6,049 nt of DNA. Origin: Clostridia bacterium (GTDB lineage: Bacteria > Bacillota > Clostridia > Oscillospirales > CAG-272). The stretch lies in the NCBI GenBank assembly GCA_024408015.1, contig JAKSVJ010000080.1, positions 1 to 6,049 on the forward strand, read 5' to 3'. Position numbers and translations under genes: made by a program. Each line of letters begins with the position of its first letter. Position 1 is the first letter of the stretch. This document shows positions 1-6,049 of the stretch, one piece after another. The notes under the pieces are model-generated. The model did no database searches and was not told the origin of the DNA. It worked only from the letters and a program-made list of their open reading frames with translations.

Positions 1-2203
1 TGATTTATTGGCTTCATTACTCAGAGGTGAGAGTTTTACTGGTGTTGATTTCTTATTATATGCAACAAATGCATTGTCCTTATCAGGAATAACTGCTGCT
101 GGATATGCTTGGCTGCTATATGGTTATGTGGTTCTTACCAATAAAGAAATATCATCAAAGTTTAAAATTTTATCAGCAATACCTATGGCTATTATGGTAG
201 CAATGATTTTTTCTGCTCCATTAAATCGTCGGATACTTTCGATTACAAGTGATCATTTTTATGAGCGTGGCAATTATATTTGGGTTCATTGGGTCGTTTC
301 TTATCCATATTTGTTTGCCCCAACTATATATGCAACTTTTAAAGCCATAAAAGAACGTGGAAAAAATAGAGATACTATAGCAATTATTTTATTTATTATA
401 GCACCTCTTATAACTTCAGTAATGCAAGTTCTTTTCTATGGTTTGACTGGTTTACCTGTTGGTATAGCTCTAGCTTGTCTGATTATTTACTTGATGATTC
501 AAAATCAGCAAATTCATCTAGATTCTCTTACTAATGTATATAATAGGGTAGGACTTAATAAAAAACTAGAAGAATTGTTCAAAGGCAAGAATAGACCGAT
601 ATATTCTATTATTGTTGATGTTGATAATTTCAAATCAATCAATGATACTTATGGATACAAACAAGGAGACTTGTGCCTTTCATTAACAGCTGATGCTTTA
701 AAGAAAGCAGCATCTGGACTAGAAGAAGATATTTTCATTGCTAGATATAGCAGCACATCATTTATGATACTTGGTATTGATACAAATAATGATGCTCATT
801 TTGAAATAGAAAGATTGATAAAAGCGGAGATAAATGCTGTTAATAATTTAAATTCTATTTCAGAACCGATTTCTGTATCTATGGGAACTGTTTATGGTAT
901 TTTGTCGGATTTCGAAGATGAAGAGGAATTGATCGAAAAAACAAATTCATTAATGTTGGCTGACAAAGAAAGTCATAATAAGCGTAATAGATATAATGTT
1001 GAAGTTAAAGACGATAAAAAAGAAAGAACAGAGATTACATCACAACGAGCTACTGGTACACATAGACTTGATGTTAAACCAAATGAATTAAATAAAAGCG
1101 TATTGTATTTGTGGATGGTAATAGTAATAGTATTAGCAGTTACTTACTTGTTTGAGGTTCTAAAGGGTGCCAGAACTGTTGAATACTATTGCGTGTTTAT
1201 GGCAGTTACAGCTATACCATGGCTTGTTTGTCTTATTGTATATACTAAGAATCCTAATAGTATTGCATTAAGATATTTGGCACCAGTTGGATATATGATA
1301 ATGTACGTATTTGTTATGTTCACTGGTAGTACAAATCTGGTATTCTCATATGTATTAGTATTTATGGCTTTATTGGTTCTTTATCATCAACCATCATTGG
1401 TGGCAGGGTATGGAATTGTTGGTGTGCTTGCAAATATCGCCTTTATATTAGTTAAATATCAAAAGGGCGAAGTTCATCCAGACAATCTTAAAGATTTTGA
1501 AATTCAAATTGCTTTGTTGAGTTTGTGTTTTATTGGTGGATATGTTGCAACAACGCTTTATGGCAGAGTTACAAGGGCAAATCAGGTTTATATTGAAGAC
1601 TTGCATCAATCCAATGAGAAAATAAAGAATGTTGCCATTGATTCAATCAGTACTATCGCAAATACTATTGATGCAAAAGATGAATATACAAGAGGTCATT
1701 CTCAACGTGTGGCTATTTATTCAAAAATGTTAGCAAAAGAAGTTGGCCTAAGCGATGAGATAGTTGAGAATATCTACTCCATTGGTTTGCTTCATGATAT
1801 TGGTAAAATTGGTGTTCCAGATAGTATCCTGAACAAGCCAGGAAAACTGACATTTGATGAATATAAGATACTTCAAAATCATACTGTGGTTGGAGCAAAC
1901 ATATTAAGCGACTTTGATTCAATCCAGGGTATAGATATTGGAACAAGATATCACCATGAGCGATATGATGGGAAAGGATATCCTGAAGGATTGAAGGGAG
2001 AAGAAATTCCGATTATTGCAAGAATTATTGCTGTGGCTGACTCATTTGATGCTATGACTTCTGATAGAGTATATAGGAACAAATTGACAAGAGAAGAAGT
2101 TACCAATGAATTAGTTAAAGGTCTTGGAACTCAATTTGATGCAACTATTGGTCAAATTATGTTGAATTTCTATAAAGAGGGAAAAGTACCAGTAACATTG
2201 TGA
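1..2203 (+). CDS. Membrane c-di-GMP signalling protein: degenerate GGDEF plus intact HD-GYP domain (5'-truncated by window edge)
   Basis: Probable cyclic-di-GMP phosphodiesterase of the inner membrane. The frame is open to the left edge, so the start is outside the window. Residue numbers count from the TTG at 8. Hydrophobic segments at about 16-43, 53-71, 93-112, 122-146 and 148-165 form a membrane module like those of Lachnospiraceae GGDEF proteins. A GGDEF-fold domain follows (about 170-330): LDSLTNVYNR, then VDVDNFKSIND, but the signature is SSTSF (248-252), so cyclase activity is not expected. A charged linker and six more hydrophobic segments (about 364-517) precede an HD-GYP domain (about 545-725) with all its hallmarks: H564, HDIGK (H596/D597), H625, HHERYDGKGYP (649-659) and DSFDAMTSDRVYR (678-690). 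From family knowledge this domain hydrolyses c-di-GMP using a metal centre. The GGDEF remnant may sense GTP or be structural (inference). It ends in TGA and converges on valS. Confidence 0.93.
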   Translation, partial: DLLASLLRGESFTGVDFLLYATNALSLSGITAAGYAWLLYGYVVLTNKEISSKFKILSAIPMAIMVAMIFSAPLNRRILSITSDHFYERGNYIWVHWVVSYPYLFAPTIYATFKAIKERGKNRDTIAIILFIIAPLITSVMQVLFYGLTGLPVGIALACLIIYLMIQNQQIHLDSLTNVYNRVGLNKKLEELFKGKNRPIYSIIVDVDNFKSINDTYGYKQGDLCLSLTADALKKAASGLEEDIFIARYSSTSFMILGIDTNNDAHFEIERLIKAEINAVNNLNSISEPISVSMGTVYGILSDFEDEEELIEKTNSLMLADKESHNKRNRYNVEVKDDKKERTEITSQRATGTHRLDVKPNELNKSVLYLWMVIVIVLAVTYLFEVLKGARTVEYYCVFMAVTAIPWLVCLIVYTKNPNSIALRYLAPVGYMIMYVFVMFTGSTNLVFSYVLVFMALLVLYHQPSLVAGYGIVGVLANIAFILVKYQKGEVHPDNLKDFEIQIALLSLCFIGGYVATTLYGRVTRANQVYIEDLHQSNEKIKNVAIDSISTIANTIDAKDEYTRGHSQRVAIYSKMLAKEVGLSDEIVENIYSIGLLHDIGKIGVPDSILNKPGKLTFDEYKILQNHTVVGANILSDFDSIQGIDIGTRYHHERYDGKGYPEGLKGEEIPIIARIIAVADSFDAMTSDRVYRNKLTREEVTNELVKGLGTQFDATIGQIMLNFYKEGKVPVTL

Positions 2204-2228
2204 TTAAGAAGTCTAAAAACGCAACAGT

Positions 2229-2271
2229 AAAAAGCAGGAGTGCAATTAAGCACTCCTGCGATTTTTGTTTT
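2229..2271. terminator. Bidirectional intrinsic terminator between convergent genes
   Basis: A perfect 10-bp stem, GCAGGAGTGC (2234-2243) with GCACTCCTGC (2250-2259), encloses the six-base loop AATTAA. On the + strand it is followed by GA, TTTTT (2262-2266), G and TTTT (2268-2271). On the - strand the A5 at 2229-2233 gives a U5 tract directly after the stem. It lies 30 nt past the stop of the HD-GYP gene and 17 nt past the terminal stop of valS, so it can end both transcripts. Confidence 0.93.
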
Positions 2272-2276
2272 AATGG

Positions 2277-3431
2277 TTAAATGTTTTTATACTTAGCAAT
2301 GTTATCTTCGATTAGAGCAAGCTTATCGCAATAACCAACACGTTTTGCTTTTTCTCCTTCAACAACGGCCGCAGGAGCTTTTGCTACGAATCCTTCGTTT
2401 GAAAGCTTTCTGTCAATTCTATCGATTTCGTCAAGCATTTTCTTTCTTTCTTCTTCAAGTCTTGCTATTTCTTTTGATATATCAAGCATTTCAGCAAGAG
2501 GAATGAATATAACAGCTTTATCAGAGATAATACGTACGCAAGTATCATCAGTGAACTCATTTGGATACTCAACTTCGGCAGCACTTGCAAGTTTCTGGAA
2601 GAAATATTCAGTATCTTTTGAGAATGCTGTTTTTTCATTTGATACGATAAAGAGCTTGGTTTTCTTTGAAGGTGCAACATTCATCTCAGCACGTCTATTA
2701 CGAATAGCTCTAATAGCCGAAATAACAAGCTCCATTGTCTTTTCGTCCTCGTCGAATACAAAGTCACTACTGTATGTAGGATAGCTTGATATCATGATGC
2801 TTTCGCCGTCGTGAGGCAATGACTGCCAAATTGTTTCTGTGATGAATGGCATGAATGGATGAAGTGTTTCCATAGAGCCTCTAAGGACATATGCAAGAAC
2901 TCTACATGCATTTTCGCAATCAACTGAACCTTTGTCAAATAGTCTTGGCTTTATAAGTTCAATGTACCAGTCGCAGAGTACGCTCCATATGAAATCATAG
3001 AGTTTTGCAATTGCTACACCCAACTCATATTTTTCGAGGTTATCAGTAACTTCTTTAACTAAAGTGTTAAACTTAGAAAGAATCCATTTGTCTTCGAGTC
3101 TTAAATCTTTACTGTCTGGAAGCTTTGTGTCTTTAATGCTTTCAGGAATATTCATGATAGCAAAACGAGAAGCATTCCAAATCTTGTTTGTAAAGTTACG
3201 AGCACTCTCAACTTTTTCTTGAGAGAATCTCATATCGTTACCTGGAGAAATACCATTAAGAAGAGCAAATCTTAATGCATCTGCACCATATTGATCAATG
3301 ATAATCATTGGGTCAATGCCGTTGCCAAGAGATTTTGACATCTTACGACCCTGAGCATCTCTTACAAGACCATGAATAAATACATGTTCAAATGGTCTTT
3401 CTTTCATGCATTCCATTCCCATAGTAATCAT
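2277..3431 (-). CDS. valS: Valyl-tRNA synthetase, C-terminal portion after the amber codon (384 aa from first Met)
   Basis: Remainder of ValRS, counted from the first ATG after the amber codon (full-length residue 496). It carries GLVRDAQGRKMSKSLGNG with the KMSKS loop (525-529 in full-length numbering), YGADALRFALL and NKIWNASRF. Next come the helical anticodon-binding domain (including ETLHPFMPFITETIW) and the C-terminal tRNA-binding coiled coil rich in Glu, Lys and Arg (SKEIARLEEERKKMLDEIDR). It ends in TAA. I see no convincing Shine-Dalgarno site before the ATG at 3431. Starting there would also drop 21 codons (475-495) that encode the conserved YPSSVLVTGYD and FWVAR segments of the catalytic core. 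Independent translation is therefore unlikely, and this segment makes sense mainly as a continuation of the upstream frame. Confidence 0.8.
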   Translation of the reverse strand: MITMGMECMKERPFEHVFIHGLVRDAQGRKMSKSLGNGIDPMIIIDQYGADALRFALLNGISPGNDMRFSQEKVESARNFTNKIWNASRFAIMNIPESIKDTKLPDSKDLRLEDKWILSKFNTLVKEVTDNLEKYELGVAIAKLYDFIWSVLCDWYIELIKPRLFDKGSVDCENACRVLAYVLRGSMETLHPFMPFITETIWQSLPHDGESIMISSYPTYSSDFVFDEDEKTMELVISAIRAIRNRRAEMNVAPSKKTKLFIVSNEKTAFSKDTEYFFQKLASAAEVEYPNEFTDDTCVRIISDKAVIFIPLAEMLDISKEIARLEEERKKMLDEIDRIDRKLSNEGFVAKAPAAVVEGEKAKRVGYCDKLALIEDNIAKYKNI

Positions 3432-3494
3432 TCTAGCAACCCAGAAAGGAATGATGTCATAACCAGTTACAAGAACGGATGATGGGTAGAAGTG

Positions 3495-3497
3495 CTA
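3495..3497 (-). other. In-frame TAG codon at valS position 474
   Basis: On the - strand the codons read GAA GAT CGA TAG CAC TTC TAC. Both flanks are in the same ValRS frame. In remembered homologues this spot lies in a variable linker between GWP and YPTSVLVTGYD, where residues such as K, N, E or Q are common. AAG, CAG and GAG are each one base from TAG. Confidence 0.9.
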
Positions 3498-4916
3498 TCG
3501 ATCTTCTATGTCATTTGGCCAACCTAAAGTTGAGAAAGGCCATAGTGCAGAGGAGAACCAAGTGTCAAGTACATCTTCTTCTTGGCGCATGTGAGTGCTT
3601 CCGCATTTTGGACATACTGTAACATCTGTTTCACTAACAGTTACTTCGTCACAATCATCACAGTAATATGCAGGGATTCTATGACCCCACCAAAGTTGAC
3701 GAGAAATACACCAATCACGAATTCCATTCATCCAGTTAAGGTAAATCTTTGAAAATCTATCTGGAATGTAGTCAATAGTTCCATCTTCAACAACGCGAAT
3801 TGCTTCTTTTGCAAGTGGCTCCATTTTTACATACCATTGACGAGATGCGAGTGGTTCAACAGCAGTGCCACATCTATAGCAACAACCAACATTATGAACA
3901 TAATCTTCAACTTTTACAAGGTATCCACCAACTTCAAGATCTGCAACGATTGCTTTTCTAGCATCAGCACGATCCATGCCGTCGTATTTATATCCACCAA
4001 TCATGATACCTTTTTCGCTAATTACAGGAATCATCTCAAGGTCATGACGTTTTCCTACTTCATAGTCATTAGGGTCATGACATGGTGTGATTTTAACGCA
4101 TCCTGTTCCGAAATCTTTTTCAACATATTCGTCAGCAATAAGTGGAATTTCACGTCCAACTAAAGGAAGAATCAATGTTTTGCCTATGAGATTTGTGTAT
4201 CTTTCGTCTTCTGGGTTAACTGCAACTGCAGTGTCACCTAGCATTGTTTCTGGTCTAGTCGTAGCAACAATTATGTATTCATCGCTGTCTTTAACTTGAT
4301 ATTTAATGTGCCAAAGATTACCTGGTTTTTCTTTGTATTCAACTTCTGCGTCAGAAAGGGCTGTAGCACAATTAGGACAAATGTTACTGATTCTGTATCC
4401 TCTGTAAATCAATCCCTGGTTATACAAAGAAACAAATACTTTCTTTACTGCAGCTGAAAGAGTATCATCCATGGTGAAGCGAAGTCTAGTCCAGTCACAA
4501 GATGAGCCAAGCGCTTTTAGTTGTTCGATGATACGACCGCCATATTTTTCTTTCCATTCCCAAACACGTTTCAAGAATTCTTCACGGCCAAGATCATATC
4601 TTGTTTTTCCTTCTTCTTTGCGCAAATATTCCTCAACTTTGATTTGAGTAGCAATACCAGCGTGGTCAGTTCCAGGAACCCATAAAGTGTCATAACCTTG
4701 CATTCTCTTGAATCGGATAATTGTATCCTGAAGTGTTTCATCAAGAGCATGTCCCATATGCAACTGTCCTGTTACGTTTGGAGGTGGGATAACAACAGTA
4801 AAGTGTTGCTTTGATTTATCGTTTTTTGGAGTGAAATATCCTTTCTTTACCCAAGTATCATAAAGAGGTTTTTCAATTTCACTAGGGTTATATGTTTTTG
4901 CTAATTCGATTTCCAT
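3495..4916 (-). CDS. valS: Valyl-tRNA synthetase, N-terminal portion up to the amber codon (473 aa)
   Basis: Product expected if UAG terminates. It holds the first half of the Rossmann catalytic domain with PPPNVTG (44-50), the HIGH-class motif HMGH (53-56) and WVPGTDHAGIATQ (79-91). The CP1 editing domain is inserted at roughly 195-345, with TTRPETMLGDTA (219-230) and the CHDPND segment (279-284). Cysteine pairs at 180/183, 346/349, 419/422 and 435/438 look like zinc-knuckle ligands. The part after the editing domain carries DWCISRQLWWGHRIPA (401-416) and DVLDTWFSSALWPFSTLGWP (448-467), then stops at EDR. It lacks KMSKS, the last Rossmann strands, the anticodon-binding domain and the C-terminal arm. 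Alone it should not charge tRNA, though an editing domain could fold (inference). Confidence 0.85.
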   Translation of the reverse strand: MEIELAKTYNPSEIEKPLYDTWVKKGYFTPKNDKSKQHFTVVIPPPNVTGQLHMGHALDETLQDTIIRFKRMQGYDTLWVPGTDHAGIATQIKVEEYLRKEEGKTRYDLGREEFLKRVWEWKEKYGGRIIEQLKALGSSCDWTRLRFTMDDTLSAAVKKVFVSLYNQGLIYRGYRISNICPNCATALSDAEVEYKEKPGNLWHIKYQVKDSDEYIIVATTRPETMLGDTAVAVNPEDERYTNLIGKTLILPLVGREIPLIADEYVEKDFGTGCVKITPCHDPNDYEVGKRHDLEMIPVISEKGIMIGGYKYDGMDRADARKAIVADLEVGGYLVKVEDYVHNVGCCYRCGTAVEPLASRQWYVKMEPLAKEAIRVVEDGTIDYIPDRFSKIYLNWMNGIRDWCISRQLWWGHRIPAYYCDDCDEVTVSETDVTVCPKCGSTHMRQEEDVLDTWFSSALWPFSTLGWPNDIEDR

Positions 4917-4923
4917 TTCAATT

Positions 4924-4929
4924 TCCTCT
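4924..4929 (-). promoter_or_regulatory. Ribosome binding site of valS
   Basis: AGAGGA lies in the 18-nt gap between the lipid-kinase stop and the valS ATG, 7 nt from the ATG. It supports independent initiation of valS at 4916 and therefore a genuine translational stop at the kinase TAG. Confidence 0.75.
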
Positions 4930-4934
4930 GTTGT

Positions 4935-5867
4935 CTATTTGTATGCAATACATGTGCTGCCCTCAGGACATACAACATTGATTGCATTTGGAATAACTTC
5001 AATATCTAATGTTGTTGCAGGAGAGATTTCTCCGTCGCCACATACTCCCATAACGGAATTACAAGAGAATTTTGCTTTCTTACATCTAATGTAGTGTATG
5101 AAAGGGTACTTGTCTATGTAATCAATGTATGTGCCAGCTTTGTATTTTGGTAGCAATTTGATGAAGTTCGGTCTTGATACTTTATCAACAACTACAACTT
5201 CCATCAAACCATCATTTACATAAGCGTTTGGAGCTGATTTGAAACCGCCGCCATAGTATTTTGCATTCGCAAATAGCGCAAGCACATGTTCACCATCAAA
5301 CACCTGGCCGTCATCAGTTTCAACTTTAAATTCAACGCCATAGCCTTTCATGAACACTTGCATAACCGCAGTAGGATATGCCATGCCTTTTATCATGTAA
5401 GGCTTTCTCTTGATTTCTTCGACTCGAGCCACTACATCGCAATCGACTCCAATATTTAGAATATTAATCGAGTATTTATCGCCGTATTTTATTAAATCCA
5501 TTGGCAAAACTTTGCCTTTGATGACCTTTGTAATATCGTTAAAGTTTTCCAAATTAGAAAAAGCTTTGACAAAGTCATTACCAGTACCAGATGGTATAAT
5601 AGCTAGTTCTGCATTTTGCATACAAGCAAGTGCGTTAGCAACACCATTTACAGTACCATCTCCACCGCAAGCATAGAATCTAAAATGTTCATCCGGATTG
5701 TTGGCACAAACCTCTTTTGCATGAACTGTTGCATCTCCTATGGTTTTTGTGTTGTAAATCTCATAGTCGATATTACATTCCTCAGCAGCAAATTTAATTC
5801 TCTGAAGTAGGGAAGGTAGAGCAGATGCTGCTCCTGCTGCAGGATTAACAATAAATACGTGTTTCAT
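4935..5867 (-). CDS. Diacylglycerol kinase family lipid kinase (DgkB/YegS-like)
   Basis: Soluble lipid kinase of the DAGK catalytic superfamily, 310 aa, the usual length for DgkB/YegS/BmrU-type proteins. These phosphorylate diacylglycerol or a related lipid at the membrane face and feed phosphatidic acid back into phospholipid synthesis; the exact substrate cannot be told from sequence. Visible motifs are VNPAAG (7-12), the nucleotide-binding GGDGTVNGVANAL (68-80), PSGTGND (92-98), INILNIGVDCD (134-144), AKYYGGGFKSAP (202-213), NDGLMEV (218-224) and CGDGE (276-280). There is no membrane segment or signal peptide. The ATG at 5867 is chosen because TGGAG sits 5 nt upstream and the family begins with MKHVFIVNP. 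It is the first gene of an apparent operon with valS. It ends in TAG, in the same frame as valS, with no other stop before the valS ATG. Confidence 0.93.
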   Translation of the reverse strand: MKHVFIVNPAAGAASALPSLLQRIKFAAEECNIDYEIYNTKTIGDATVHAKEVCANNPDEHFRFYACGGDGTVNGVANALACMQNAELAIIPSGTGNDFVKAFSNLENFNDITKVIKGKVLPMDLIKYGDKYSINILNIGVDCDVVARVEEIKRKPYMIKGMAYPTAVMQVFMKGYGVEFKVETDDGQVFDGEHVLALFANAKYYGGGFKSAPNAYVNDGLMEVVVVDKVSRPNFIKLLPKYKAGTYIDYIDKYPFIHYIRCKKAKFSCNSVMGVCGDGEISPATTLDIEVIPNAINVVCPEGSTCIAYK

Positions 5868-5872
5868 AAAAA

Positions 5873-5877
5873 CTCCA
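5873..5877 (-). promoter_or_regulatory. Ribosome binding site deciding the lipid-kinase start
   Basis: TGGAG 5 nt before the ATG at 5867-5865. The in-frame ATG further upstream at 5894 would translate through this site and has no ribosome binding site of its own. Confidence 0.85.
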
Positions 5878-5905
5878 AAATAATATATATACATGGATAA
5901 TAGTA

Positions 5906-5934
5906 ATTATATCATTGTGCTAATATAATGTCAA
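5906..5934 (-). promoter_or_regulatory. Consensus sigma-A-type promoter for the lipid kinase-valS operon
   Basis: TTGACA (5934-5929), a 17-bp spacer, then TATAAT (5911-5906): both hexamers and the spacing match the sigma-A/sigma-70 consensus perfectly. Transcription should start near 5899, giving a leader of about 32 nt before the ATG at 5867. That leader is too short for a T-box or other riboswitch. Confidence 0.92.
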
Positions 5935-5957
5935 GCGAACATTGTTGGTTGCAATAC

Positions 5958-5986
5958 TTGAAGTTTTAGTAAAAAAATGTTAAAAT
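5958..5986 (+). promoter_or_regulatory. Divergent sigma-A-type promoter for the right-edge gene
   Basis: TTGAAG (5958-5963), a 17-bp spacer, then TAAAAT (5981-5986), ending 28 nt before the ATG at 6015. The -35 matches four of six consensus bases and the -10 five of six. The two divergent -35 boxes are separated by only 23 bp (5935-5957), so the promoters could share a regulator or compete for polymerase (inference). Confidence 0.7.
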
Positions 5987-6004
5987 TTAACTAGAATTCA
6001 TGGT

Positions 6005-6009
6005 GGAGG
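6005..6009 (+). promoter_or_regulatory. Ribosome binding site of the right-edge gene
   Basis: GGAGG 5 nt before the ATG at 6015. It selects this start over the in-frame ATG at 6000, which overlaps the site and has none of its own. Confidence 0.85.
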
Positions 6010-6014
6010 AATAT

Positions 6015-6049
6015 ATGATAAAAAGGTTTATTGCCGTTATTTTACTGCT
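6015..6049 (+). CDS. Start of a probable secreted or membrane protein (3'-truncated by window edge)
   Basis: Only 11 full codons and two bases of the twelfth are visible: MIKRFIAVILL, then CT-, which is Leu whatever the third base. A short basic N-terminus (K3, R4) followed by a hydrophobic run is the start expected of a Sec signal peptide or a first membrane helix. Promoter, strong ribosome binding site and start codon are all present in order. The family and function cannot be inferred. Confidence 0.7.
   Translation, partial: MIKRFIAVILL

Larger units (their letters stand above)
2277..4916 (-). pseudogene. valS: Valyl-tRNA synthetase, full-length gene interrupted by one in-frame amber codon
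   Basis: Class Ia valyl-tRNA synthetase, the cytoplasmic enzyme that attaches valine to tRNA-Val and edits mischarged threonine. The gene has 880 codons including the terminal TAA, the usual length for bacterial ValRS, and similarity is collinear throughout. One TAG at codon 474 (3497-3495) splits it. The same frame continues after the stop with HFYPSSVLVTGYD, exactly what the family predicts, so this is a point nonsense change and not a frameshift. HIGH (HMGH 53-56), editing-domain, KMSKS (525-529), anticodon-binding and C-terminal coiled-coil regions are all present. The start is set by AGAGGA about 7-8 nt upstream of the ATG and by the typical opening ELAKTYNP. It lies 18 nt after the lipid-kinase gene in an apparent operon. 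I use 'pseudogene' for the interrupted frame only; the gene may be functional through readthrough, or the stop may be a sequencing error. Confidence 0.9.

Noticed and set aside
8..10. TTG at 8 as the start of the GGDEF/HD-GYP protein
   Set aside because: The frame is open to the window edge, no ribosome binding site is visible, and the N-terminal membrane module appears to begin upstream.
1713..1946. Open frames of 64-108 codons antisense to, or in other frames of, the main genes (also 2465-2680, 2503-2784, 3837-4163, 4087-4299, 5410-5676, 5616-5810)
   Set aside because: Each lies wholly inside a well-supported gene, shows no recognisable domain and no good ribosome binding site. They are shadow frames.
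3432..3497. Frameshift or insertion as the cause of the valS break
   Set aside because: The ValRS frame is identical before and after the stop, and the residues after it match the family without a gap. Only one codon is aberrant.
3489..3497. Known leaky-stop context of the UAG-CAR-YYA type
   Set aside because: The bases after the TAG are CAC TTC, which match CARYYA only partly. That motif is described for eukaryotic viral readthrough, so it is no evidence here.
2277..4916. Deliberately split two-subunit ValRS
   Set aside because: The break falls inside the catalytic core, there is no convincing Shine-Dalgarno site for the second part, and the first ATG after the stop skips conserved core residues 475-495.
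5865..5894. Upstream ATG at 5894 as the lipid-kinase start
   Set aside because: It lies about 5 nt from the predicted transcription start, has no ribosome binding site and would translate through the TGGAG that serves the ATG at 5867.
5941..5955. Possible operator dyad (ATTG...CAAT and TTGCAA) between the divergent promoters
   Set aside because: The arms are only 4 bp or a lone 6-bp palindrome, as expected by chance in AT-rich DNA.
6000..6002. ATG at 6000 as the start of the right-edge gene
   Set aside because: It is in frame but overlaps the GGAGG site of the ATG at 6015, lacks its own site, and would put acidic residues before the signal-like sequence.

Overview
The window is AT-rich bacterial DNA with Shine-Dalgarno sites, consensus sigma-A-type promoters and a U-tract terminator. 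The gene content (a diacylglycerol-kinase-family lipid kinase, a Clostridia-type valyl-tRNA synthetase, and a membrane protein joining a GGDEF-like domain to an HD-GYP domain) suggests Bacillota, class Clostridia, probably Lachnospiraceae or a relative. The lineage is inferred from how the proteins look, without a database search.

Layout, left to right. (1) Positions 1-2203, + strand: the 3' part of a large integral-membrane c-di-GMP signalling protein whose start lies outside the window. Its order is membrane module, degenerate GGDEF domain (SSTSF in place of GGDEF), second membrane module, intact HD-GYP phosphodiesterase domain. (2) Positions 2204-2276: a short convergent intergenic gap holding a perfect 10-bp hairpin with T-tracts on both sides, a bidirectional terminator. 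(3) Positions 2277-4916, - strand: a full-length valyl-tRNA synthetase gene (valS, 879 sense positions) that is collinear and intact except for one in-frame TAG at codon 474, between its HIGH and KMSKS motifs. (4) Positions 4935-5867, - strand: a DgkB/YegS-type lipid kinase, 18 nt upstream of valS and probably cotranscribed with it. (5) Positions 5868-6014: a divergent promoter region with a perfect TTGACA-N17-TATAAT promoter for the kinase-valS operon and a TTGAAG-N17-TAAAAT promoter facing right. (6) Positions 6015-6049: the first 12 codons of a gene whose product begins like a signal peptide.

The main surprise is the amber codon in valS, normally an essential gene. There is no frameshift, no second lesion and no loss of catalytic motifs, and the stop falls at a position I expect to be variable. 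The options are a base-call error, a very recent nonsense mutation, or a real amber codon that is read through. The lipid kinase also ends in TAG, in the same frame as valS, with no other stop between them. Any cell-wide decoding of UAG would therefore also make a kinase-ValRS fusion of 1196 residues. This argues against a simple genetic-code reassignment and gives a clear test of readthrough. No defence system, CRISPR array, mobile element, tRNA or rRNA was seen.
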